From Bretschneidera sinensis (lineage: Eukaryota > Streptophyta > Magnoliopsida > Brassicales > Akaniaceae), in NCBI GenBank assembly GCA_023935145.1, contig CM043701.1, forward strand, positions 68,677,317 to 68,741,316: a DNA stretch of 64,000 bases, given 5' to 3'. The position numbers were made by a program, and so were the translations under genes. Positions 54,906-64,000 of this stretch are shown here, one piece after another. The notes beneath the pieces were generated by a model that ran no database searches, was not told the DNA's origin, and saw nothing but the letters and a program-made list of their open reading frames with translations. Each line of letters opens with the position of its first letter. The first letter of the stretch is position 1.

Positions 54906-56698
54906 ACTCTAAGTTTTTTTCATAGAATAAAAATTATCAATTATCGAGTCCATACTAAATTTTTCAGTATTTTTTTTATACTTTAGAAATTTTATTTTAA
55001 GCCTACACAATTAGACTATTTCTAATAAAATCATCATCCATCTACTATGAAACCGTGTTTTAATAATTTTCATAGCCAATTTTGAAGATCTTTTACTAAA
55101 ATTAATATCATTATTAGGTTGTCATGTTTTTCTAAATTAATGCTTGATCTTTGTTGTAGCTTTGGATTTATGTTTTAACATGTGTTGATGTCAAAAGATA
55201 ACAAAATGTTTTATTTATCGAATTATTAATCTTTAGTCTTGTTAAAACAAGAAAAAAAAAGAATAAATAAATAAATATCCAACAATCTGTTCTTTTGTTT
55301 TATTTGCTTTAATGTTGAGTTTGAACTCCACCAAAGTATAGAATATTCAATGATAATGCCTCCTAAAACTAGAAAACAAGAGAAGTAGAGACTAAAGGAC
55401 AAGTTGATAAAGATTTTAAGAGCCAATGTTAAGTTTTAAACTTTAAATGGAATCACATGCAAAAGGGGTCAAGTGCCCAAAGTTTGAGAAACTGATGAAA
55501 TTTTTAGGAAGCTTAGGGGAATGTGGGAGTTTTAAGGAGCTTATCCAAGCCAAGTTTCCAAACAGAAAATTAGATAAGTATTTATATGTCAGATACATAG
55601 AACTAAGGACCACAATGTCTTTGTCTTTGTCTTTGTCTTTATCTTTATTGAAGTGGAAGGGAGGGAACCAAGTATTACATCCCACTAGATCTCTACAAGA
55701 ATCTTCAGATCAGAGGGAGGGTGAGAGGATGTATCTTAAGAGAAATATAAAGAGGTAAGTTTGAAGATCTTGAATGCTTAATTGACAAACTCTTTTAGTT
55801 CGTAAGGTTGAAGATATTTAATGCTTAACTGGCAAAATTACTCAATGACCTACACTGGTTAGTAGGAAAACACCTCTACAAGAGGAAAACCACTTGTAAG
55901 TTGTGAATATTTTATGTGCTACGAGATCATGTTTCATGGTGTCTCCTAGAAATCTACTATTAATTCTTGGAAATCCAATTGAGTGTACGTAATACTTGTT
56001 CGAATCGTATATGTTTAGTTGAAATTTTAGTTGTTTGTAGATTTGTTTGGGTTTGAATTTTGCATATTTGTATATTTTCCTTTGTTTTGTTAGGTGTATT
56101 ATATTGTTAATATTCTATGATGTTTACAAGTAAATTTGTTGCAATTACTAGTCATGTTATCGGGTTACAATTAGTCATTCAGAATTGCTTCAACCCTTTG
56201 ATATTCGGTTAACGGTAAAGTGCGTGATATATGCAATGGGTTACTTGCCATCGTTGGTGTGTGGATTGAGGAAACTTAGATATAACCTTAAATTTTTGTG
56301 AGGTTTATTGCTTTCACCTTTGATTGTGTACGTTATTGGGCTCTGATTTCAATTACCTTAGATGAAATTACTAGTGATGTTTATCGAATTACCATTATTC
56401 CCTGCTTGAATTTACTACTCCTTTCTAGAGTGATTTCTTTTCCCCTTTGATACTCATTCAATACTAAACTCTAGGATATTTCCAATTTATAATCCCTATG
56501 TAACAATTGAAAGTTAAATATACAGGTTTGGCAAAGCAAACTTTTAGTGAAAAATAACATTATAGAGAAAGGAAAAGAAAATAGGTTGCACCAATCATTT
56601 TGGCCAATTTTTTCATAGGGGCAAGAGCTTACAGTAGTAATTACTACTTGAGTGTGCAAAACTTATAAGTGTCCATTGTGTGGGCAAGATTAGTTGTT
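54541..56698. other. AT-rich intergenic region
   Basis: (AT)n microsatellite at about 54864-54904; tttgtc hexamer repeat at 55617-55640. The words tgttgatgtcaaaagataacaaaatg near 55181 and acctctacaagaggaaaacc near 55872 resemble start and end words of copia LTRs, so an old LTR may lie here. No gene recognised; the ORF at 55447 is driven by the hexamer repeat. Confidence 0.45.
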
Positions 56699-57110
56699 AA
56701 AACGTGATGGTATGTTAGTAAGTTTGAGTTACATTCTTATGGACATTAACATGTAATGGTCAGCAATACGAATGCTTCTTTCTGAAGGTAAATTGGTAAA
56801 ACATGACTCTAAATTAGTAATTTTAGATTCTTATTTGGTAAAACATGAAGGTAAGTTAGTAAGTTTGAGATACATTTTTTTGGCATTAACATGTAATGTT
56901 AAGCAATCAAAAGGCTTCTATCTTAAGGTAAACTTCTAAAACATGATAATAAATTAGTAAGTTTAGGTGAAAAATGATTGTAGTTAGTAAGCTTTAGATA
57001 GATGCTTTTGGTACTAAGAATTCTTTCTAACGGTAAACTGATAAAACATGATGCTAAATTAGTAAGTTTATATACTTATTTGGTAAGACATGATGGTAAG
57101 TTTGGATCTC
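56699..57110. repeat. Composite degenerate tandem repeat
   Basis: About three higher-order units of about 140 bp. Each has a long half (aaaacatgatggtaagttag - taagtttgagatacatt - ttggcattaacatgtaatg) and a short half (aaaacatgatgctaaattag - taagtttatatacttatttg). Later units are shortened. Confidence 0.7.
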
Positions 57111-57999
57111 ATTCACCTTATTGTTACTATTTTTTTTAATGTCATCTCTTACCCTTTCGATTTCGAAATTTATGGATATGGTTGGTGTTGGGAAACCCAG
57201 TGAAAATATTGATTATTGAAAGTAGAAATTCATATGCTTGTATTTGGATAAAGTGGATTATTCTTTTGCACATGTTTTCTATTCTTTTCTCTATGTATGA
57301 TTTTTTTTTGGGGGGGGGGGGGGGGAGGAATTAGATGAACCGATGGTTCTTTCATTTGTTTTAATACAGTAATCAAAATTTGCAGTGCCAGAAGAAAAGG
57401 AAATCAATATGATTTTGTTTGGAATTTGAGAGTCCGTATTTAGGTGAAAGAAAGAAATTTGAATTTTCATTAATTGGTTATGTGAAAGTTATTATTTTTA
57501 AGGATGTATTTTTAGTCCTTTGAGTTTGTGAATCTAGTATAATTTGATTAGAATGGCTCTTTGTTATTAGTTTATCCGAGATATGTTTTTTCGATTTTTT
57601 CTTTTGATTTGGTTCCAATTATTTGTTTCATTGAGGTGTAAAGTTTATTGGATTGTTAATTCTTAAAGCATTACGGTTATGTTAATATTTCAATTAGAAA
57701 AAATACGATTATTGAATATCTAAAAGAATGAGAGAATTGTAAACATGATTTGGGATAAACTGTGCATGGACAATGAAAATGTTAGTGTTTCATGTTAATT
57801 AAGTTTGTTGCATGGACAAACTGTGCGCTTGTCAATAATTATCAGCTTCCCTTGATGGTATCATGTAGTTTATTGTTTTTCTTTTTCTATCATATTTGAA
57901 TCTTGTAATCTCTTGTAGGGAATGATATTTTATGATTTCATCTTTTAACTTTGTTTTGTAAAAAGTATAGTGTCCAAAATGAGGTGCACTTTTGCACAT
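57111..57999. other. AT-rich region left of element G
   Basis: Contains a T10 then G16-17 homopolymer junction at about 57301-57326. No coding signal. Bases 57995-57999 (cacat) should be the left target duplication of element G; the right partner is outside the window. Confidence 0.45.
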
Positions 58000-58604
58000 T
58001 GTTGACCCGCATTTGATTTTAATAATAACAAAACACTACTTAAACAGCACTAACAAGTCTATCTAAATATTTAAGCCATGAAAGCATTCAATTCATAAAC
58101 CAAGATACAAGAACTCAACACGTTCAGACACCAAAAGAAGAGAGAAGATCTAGAATAGGCACTAAGGTAATTGAATCAGTCTGTAAATCTCTAAATTCAA
58201 TTACTTAGCTTGATCTATAGCTACATTTACAAAAGACTTTAACAAAACTATTATACAAAAATTTTCTAAGTCAAAAAAATATTTTTTGAAAAGAAAAACT
58301 GGGTTGAAGGACAACCCAGTCGACTAGGTCTACATACCAGTCGACTGGGATATGGGACAGAAAGTTCCCAGTCGACTGGTGTTGAGGACCCAGTCGACTA
58401 GTAACTTCACCCAATCAACTGGTCGACCAGTATATTGGTACTCTCCCTTAGCCTTAAAAAGTGAAATTTCTCACTTAACCCAGTCGACTGGTACAAGGAC
58501 CCGTTGACTGGTAATTAAAAAATATGACCATTTGAGATGCGGGACTTGAGCATTTAATGCCCAAACCTACCAAGTTAGTGTTAAATGGTCATATTGATTC
58601 AAGG

Positions 58605-58614
58605 CTATATAAAC
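58605..58614 (+). promoter_or_regulatory. Element G TATA box, first copy
   Basis: ctatataaac, identical to the box in element B's 3' LTR. Transcription from it would include the second promoter copy in the leader. Confidence 0.65.
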
Positions 58615-59321
58615 TCACTTCAATGAGCATTTAAAAAAAGAATAGAACACATTGAATTCACTAGATAGCTCATTAATTCTTAAAAGCTTTGAAAAACTTA
58701 ATGTTGAGCCATTCTTCAAGCTTATTCTTGAAAGAGAGATATTGTTCATTTGTAAAAGCACTTATTGATGTCTCTCTACTATTCACTTTACAGCAAATTT
58801 TATTTATTATAAAGGGAAAGAGTTGGTATAACTCTTAGAGTGTTTAGGATTAAACACTTCATTGTAGCTTCCGTGAGGAAGGGATCGGTTTTAACGTTTG
58901 TGCAACACTTGTGAAGTTGTATGACTAAAGTTTTAGTGGATTACTTCAAGGAGGTTCCTTGAAGAGAGTGGATGTAGGGTCAAAAGGAATCCGATATTGT
59001 CGAACCGCTATAAACAGAGTTTTCACTTTCTCTTCCTTAAACACTTTACTTTCAAGCATATTATTTGATTGGGTGTTTTGTGTATTTAACTGTTTAAAAA
59101 CTTGTAAGTTAATCAACAAAATTTTTTAAAACCCAATTCACCTAGTTGACTGGTCCTCTGACCTAGTCGACTGGTACTCTCCCTTAGCTTTTAAAAGTGA
59201 AATTTATCACTTGACCCAGTCAATTGGTAATTAAAAAATATGATTGTTTGAAATGCGGGGCTAGAGTATTTAATGCCTCAAACCTACCAAGTCAGTGTTA
59301 AACAGTCATATTGATTCAATT

Positions 59322-59331
59322 CTATATAAAC
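59322..59331 (+). promoter_or_regulatory. Element G TATA box, second copy
   Basis: ctatataaac, 717 bp downstream of the first. It is the one at the usual distance from the primer site. Confidence 0.65.
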
Positions 59332-59887
59332 CCACTTTAATGAGCATTTAAAAGAAGAAGAGAACACACTGAATTCACTAGATAGCTCATTAATTCTCAA
59401 AAGTTTTGAAAAAACTTATTGTTGAGCCATTCTTCAAGCTTGTTCTTGAAAGAGAGATATTGTTCATTTGTAAAAGCACTTATTGTTGTCTCTCTACTAT
59501 TTACTTTACATCAAATTTCATTTATTGTAAAGGGAAATAGTTGGTATAACTCTTAGAGTGTTTAGGATTAAACACTTCATTGTAGCTTCCGTGAGGAAAA
59601 GATGGGTTGTAAGGTTTGTGTAACACCCGTGAAGTTGTATGACTAAAATTTTGGTGGATTACTTCAATGAGGTTCCTTGAAAAGAGTGGACATAGGGTCA
59701 GAAGGAATCTGATATTGCTGAACCACTACAAACAGAGTTTGCACTTTCTCTTCCTTAAACTCTTTACTTTCAAGCATATTATTTGATTGGGTGTTTTGTG
59801 TATTTAACTGTTTAAAAACTTGTAAGTTAATCAACAAAAGTTTTTAAAACCCAATTCACCCCCTTTTGGGTTGAACCTCAATTTACA

Positions 59888-59902
59888 ATTGGTATCAGAG
59901 CT
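59888..59902 (+). other. Element G primer binding site
   Basis: attggtatcagagct contains the perfect 12-base match TGGTATCAGAGC to initiator tRNA-Met. Confidence 0.9.
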
Positions 59903-59942
59903 TTGTACTCAATTTCAGGCTTAAAATCCTTGAGTTGATCCG

Positions 59943-62067
59943 ATGGCATCAAATAGCTATACCGAAGGGCATTCCTATACTAGACCTCATTTGTTCAATG
60001 GTTCCAACTATAACTATTGGAAAAATAGAATGAAAATCTTTGTCGAAGGAAAAGATTATAATCTATGGAGAGTCATTGAAGAGGGATCTAGAATTCCTAC
60101 AAAGGAACTAACTATTGGAGAAATCAATCATACAATGCCTAAACTCAAAACTGAGTTCAATGAAGAGGATTGTAGAATGATGTCTCTAAATAGTAGAACC
60201 ACTAGTATTTTACAATGTGCTTTAGATATTACTTATTATAATAAAATTTCTGCTTGTGTTTCAGCTAAGGAGATTTGGAACAAACTACAAGTCACATATG
60301 AGGGCACTAGCGAAGTAAAAAAATAAAAAAAAAAAATTATATGCTAGTGTCTGAGTATGAATCTTTCAAAATGTCTCCTAATGAAACAATTTCTCAAATG
60401 CATTCACATTTCACAACTACTATTAATGGCTTAAAGCTTCTTGGTAGGAACATTGAGGAGTTTGAACTAACAAGGAAGATCTTAAGGTTATTGTCATCCA
60501 CTTGGAAAGCAAAGAAGACGGCCATCACGGAGGCCAAAGATCTCGACAAATTTGATGTCAAAACGCTTCTCGGATCACTATTGACATACAAGATGGAGGA
60601 AATGAATCCTGTCATTAATACTGATGAGAAGAAGAAAAAGATGATTGCTCTCAAAGCCTCTACAAGTAACAAAAAGGAAGGAAAAGAATAGGAGAATGAA
60701 AGCAGCGAAGGAGATGGTGAGATGGCCTTAATCACCAAAAGGTTTCACAAGTTCTTGAAAGAGATCAAGAAACCTTACACAAGGGATTCCACTCCAAAAA
60801 GGGAACCTCTTGTGAATTACGGTTGCAAGAAACCCGGTCACAATAATGCCGATTATACAACAACAAGCAAACCATGTAAGAGCTTCAAAAAGAAAGCTAT
60901 GATTGCAACCACATGGAGTGATGATGAAGAGGAAGAAACTTCAAACAATGAAGTTGGATACGAGGAGATTGCTAACCTATGCTTAATGGAAATCGACAAT
61001 GAGAATGAGGTATCAACTTATTCCCCTTCTAATAATAATAACATTGTTAGTAGTAGTGAAGAGTTAATCGAAGTTATAAATGAGATTCATGAAGAATTGA
61101 AGAAATTCGATTATAGAAATATGGCCCTCAAGAAGAAAGTTTCATCTCTTTCTAAAGAGATAGAGGACTTAAAGGAAGAAAAAGAAAAACTATCTTCCAT
61201 GCTTTATAACTCTTCACAAGATTTTCTGAAAAGTGAAAATGATATTTTAAAGAAGAAAATAATGTATTTGAATAGCACCATATCTTGACTTATGCTTGGA
61301 AAAGAAAGCTAGATGAAGTGTTATCTAGCCAAAGGTTAAATTGAGGAAAATCCAGCTTGAGTTATTCTCCATTGGGCAAGCAAAAGTCTAAAGAGACTTT
61401 GTTCATGAAAACAACATGCTGGAATTAAGCCTCCACTTCCAAGACCTCTAGCAAGATTAAAAGTACTCCTTCAATATATGCTAGTAGGTGTAAATATGTG
61501 AATTTAAATTCTAATGCATATACTACAATTAAGCATCCTAGAAATACTCATGTATATATGTATGCTCACTTAATAAATGCAAATGCTAGGAATAATCATT
61601 CAAGAAATGCATATACTAAAAATGCACATCCTAGGAGTAACTATCATGTGCATCTTAGAGATAAATTGTATGCTCATAACTTACACACTACACGTGAACA
61701 TCCTAGGAACTACCATCATGTGTAATCTAGAAATAATATGTATGCTCACACCATAAGTGCACATCCTAGTAGCTACCATCATACATTTCCTAGTAATAAC
61801 ATGCATGTTCAGAACTTTAATCATAGAAACATGTATACTAGGAATGTTTATCCAATGAACTATAGACATGCACAATTAAGAAATCCAAGAAATATCAATA
61901 ACTATTATCCTAAGATTATGCATTATCAACATGTCTATAATTATGGAGCACCTTATAATGTTAAGAAAGTATGGGTCCTTAAAGGAACCGTATTTTATAG
62001 AACTAACCCCAAAGGACCCAAGAAATTTTGGGTACCTAAGAGTGCTATTGTGTATCCTTGTGTAATG
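59943..62067 (+). pseudogene. Element G gag
   Basis: ATG at 59943 opens MASNSYTEGHSYTRPHLFNG, parallel to element B gag. A frame change in an A-run near 60320-60340, a TAG at 60689, and another frame change between 61288 and 61498 break it. The zinc knuckle reads NYGCKKPGHNNADY where B has a full CCHC, so two Cys are lost. The coiled-coil region (EELKKFDYRNMALKKKVSSL, KEEKEKLSSML) and the His/Asn-rich repeat tail (61498-61900) are kept. The tail ends VYPCVM just before the conserved TAG. Confidence 0.8.
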
Positions 62068-62070
62068 TAG
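62068..62070 (+). other. In-frame TAG between gag and protease (element G)
   Basis: ATG-TAG-ATA-TGT-CTC-CAC, same position and context as in element B (18856-18858). The frame continues into the protease without a shift. Confidence 0.75.
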
Positions 62071-62516
62071 ATATGTCTCCACCCAAAGGAAAAAGGTAAC
62101 TATTGGTACCTTGATAGTGAATGCTCAAAGTACATAACCGGTGATCAAAGCATTTTCAAAGAGCTAACTCTAAGGGATCGCGGACATGTCACCATTAGAG
62201 ATAACACAAAGATAAAGATCATCGGGCATGAAAAAGTTGGTAACGATTTCTCAACCATTGATCGTGTATTAAATGTGCAAGGTCTTAAGCCAAATTTTCT
62301 TAGTAATAGTCAACTATGTGACAAAGGCAACAAAGTCATATCTGAAACCTCTCATTGTCTAGTTATAGACATCAAGAGTAACAAGATCAAGTTTGTTAGC
62401 TATAGACACGAAAATGTCTATATAGTTGATTTAAAATCTTTGCATTCGAAAAATGAAAAATGTTTCCCGCTTTTAGTGAAAACCCATGACTATGGCATAG
62501 AAGACTTGGCCATGTG
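62071..62516 (+). pseudogene. Element G protease
   Basis: The frame continues from gag: YLDSECSKYITGD, where the active-site Gly of DSG is Glu. Then FKELTLRDRGHVTIRDN and VQGLKPNFLSNSQLCDKG run to a stop at 62515. Otherwise open, and similar to B's protease (18855-18436). Confidence 0.8.
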
Positions 62517-63450
62517 AATATAGATTTGCTTAAAATCATTTCAAGAAAAGATTTAGCCATTGGACTTCCAAAAATTAAATTTGAAAAATACAAGGTGTGT
62601 GATGCTTGTCAAATGGGAAAACAAACTAGAATTTCTTTCAAATCAAAAAATATAGTCTTAATTACTAGACCATTGGAACTTCTACATATGGATATGTTTC
62701 GTCCAATAAGTATCATAAGTTTAGGTGGCCATCAATATGCTCTTGTTATTGTGGATGACTATTCAAGATATACCTTTGTTATTTTTATTTCTTACAAGGA
62801 TGAAGCTTACAAAGGATTTGTGAACTTTTGTAAAAAGGTTCAAAATGAAAAAGAAATTTTTATTTCTAGTGTAAGAAGTGATAATGGAAAAGAATTTGAA
62901 AACCAAAGCTTTTCAAAATTTTATGATGAAAATAGGATTGACCATAACTTTTCAGCACCTAGAACTCCTCTAAAATGGAATTGTTGAGAGGGAAAATAGA
63001 GTTCTAGAAGAATTTGCAAGAACAATGTTTTGTGAAAATAGTTTGCCAAAATATTTATGGGCGGAGGCCGTAAACACTTCTTGCTATGTTTTAAATAGAG
63101 TATTTAGGCCTATGCTGAATAAAACTCCATATGAATTATGGAAAGATAGACAACCTAATATCTCATATTTCCGTGCCTTTTATTATAAATACTTTATCCT
63201 ATATAACAATAAAACTAACTTGGATAAATTTGAATCAAATACCGATGAGGAGATATTCTTAAGATATTCAACCTCTAGTGAAGCTTATAGAGTCTTCAAC
63301 AAAAGAACTCTAGTGGTTGAAGAGTCCGTACATGTAGCCTTTGATGAGTCTAACCCAATTAGTAGTGGAGTAGTCTCTTTTAATGATGATGCAGATTTTA
63401 TTCCAAGAATGAAAACACCTACTCCCATTGTTGACCCAAAGGAGAGCTAA
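62517..63450 (+). pseudogene. Element G integrase
   Basis: GAG-pre-integrase (VCDACQMGKQTRISFKSKN) and integrase core with ELLHMDMFRP (first Asp) and VRSDNGKEFENQ (second Asp). A small deletion near 62975 shifts the frame just before the catalytic Glu region. The next frame (63025-63450) holds NSLPKYLWAEAVNTSCYVLN, LNKTPYELWKDRQPNISYF and the C-terminal part. It ends at a stop at 63448. Confidence 0.8.
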
Positions 63451-63534
63451 CCTCAAACAAGTCAAGAGGTAGATGCTCTCAATCTTGATCAACTCGTTCA
63501 TCTATTAGAAATATTTGCAATTGTGTAGCTTATT

Positions 63535-64000
63535 TATCTCAAGTAGAACCTAAGACATTTATAGAAGCCGACAAGGATGTTGATTGGATAAATGCTATGC
63601 ACAAAGAAATAAATCAATTTGAAAGAAACAAAGTATGAAATTTAGTTCCTAGACCAAAGAATCACACTATAATAGGAACTAAATGGGTATTTAGAAATAA
63701 GATGGATGAAAATGGAATAGTAACTAGGAACAAGGTTAGATTAGTTTCTAAGGGATATAATCAAGAAGAATGAATAGATTTTGATGAGACCTATGCTCCC
63801 CTAGCTAAATTAGAAGTTATTCATATGTTATTGGCCTTTGCTTGCTTTAAAAAGTTTAAGCTATTTCAGATCGATGTAAAAAGTGCATTTTTAAATGGTT
63901 TTATAGAAGAAAAGGTGTATGTTGAGAAACCTCTTGGATTTGAAAATCCTAATATTCCAAACCATGTTTATAAGCTTTCTAAAGCTCTCTATGGTTTTAA
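63535..64000 (+). pseudogene. Element G reverse transcriptase, start
   Basis: QVEPKTFIEADKDVDWINAM, IIGTKWVFRNKMDENGIVTR, DETYAPLAKLEVIHMLLAFA, KSAFLNGFIEEKVYVEKPLG, running off the window at ALYGF. Stops at 63637 and 63771. The catalytic motif lies beyond the edge. Confidence 0.8.

Larger units (their letters stand above)
58420..59870 (+). repeat. Tandem duplication of LTR promoter, R and U5
   Basis: About 58420-59145 and 59146-59870 align over their length (tactctcccttag ... gtaagttaatcaacaaaa). Offsets between matched words range from 717 to 736 bp. The junction lies at aacccaattcacc followed by tagttgactgg. Each copy has its own TATA box. Confidence 0.85.
58000..59887 (+). repeat. Element G 5' LTR with internal duplication
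   Basis: 1888 bp against 1159 bp in element B. Starts tgttgaccc and ends caatttaca. Palindrome array at 58315-58510. The extra length is a tandem copy of the part from U3 end to near the LTR end. Confidence 0.85.
58000..64000 (+). mobile_element. Element G: second Sirevirus-like copia copy, cut by window end
   Basis: LTR 58000-59887, primer site 59888-59902, then gag, in-frame TAG, protease, integrase and RT start, in the same order as element B. Protein identity to B is high at recognisable blocks. It is in opposite orientation to B. It continues past the right edge of the window. Stops and frameshifts show it is defective. Confidence 0.9.

Noticed and set aside
55447..55758. ORF of 103 residues with SLSLSLSL
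   Set aside because: The open frame depends on a tttgtc hexamer repeat, and I see no domain or homologue type.
57301..57326. G16-17 run as a regulatory quadruplex
   Set aside because: A single homopolymer next to a T run is more likely slippage or assembly artefact; no G-tract pattern.

Overview
This is nuclear DNA of a flowering plant, most likely a eudicot; the species cannot be read from it. About 85-90% is LTR retrotransposon. The evidence is seven elements with LTR pairs or LTR/primer-site junctions, tRNA primer sites, polypurine tracts, four matching 5-bp target duplications, and gag-pol fragments full of stops and frameshifts. A Stowaway-like MITE and a tRNA-headed SINE-like sequence are also plant-typical. 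I found no intact host gene, but one short plus-strand ORF near 31.5 kb looks like a host gene exon.

Left block (about 180-31116) is a four-element nest. Element A (Ty3/gypsy, minus, 180-31116) is the host. Its RNase H region holds a probable solo LTR (about 1501-2972). Its reverse transcriptase is split by element B (Ty1/copia, Sirevirus-like, minus, 3462-28073, target duplication acact). B was later hit twice. Element C (Ty3/gypsy chromovirus, Tekay/Del type, plus, 6225-14911, duplication acaac) sits in its envelope-like ORF. Element D (Ty1/copia, TNT1-94 type, plus, 21653-27580, duplication tccac) sits in its 5' LTR.

The middle (31122-35369) is mostly non-repetitive, with the candidate host exon, the SINE-like sequence and a telo-box motif. 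It is bounded on the right by element E (Ty3/gypsy, Tat/Retand-like, minus, 35375-52357, duplication attat). E carries sense gag-pro-RT-RNaseH-second RNaseH-integrase. Downstream, on the opposite strand, it carries two transcription-unit-like segments with their own TATA boxes; one encodes a protein resembling the 'putative gypsy type transposon' family. Between them is a 1.35-kb minisatellite whose 48-bp unit is itself an inverted repeat. E's gag is interrupted by element F (Athila-like, minus, 44958-50424), which has tRNA-Asp primer site, gag and the start of RT only.

The right part (52363-57999) is AT-rich intergenic DNA with a MITE, microsatellites, a degraded fragment sharing the CAGTCGACTG motif, and a composite tandem repeat. 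At 58000 a second Sirevirus-like copy (G, plus) begins and runs off the window inside RT. Its LTR carries an internal duplication of about 720 bp that doubles the promoter.

Points most worth following: the identical in-frame TAG between gag and protease in both Sirevirus copies; clusters of the palindrome CCAGTCGACTGG in both LTRs and the internal pol-env spacer; the antisense units and hairpin minisatellite of E; and the degenerate element C flanked by similar LTRs.
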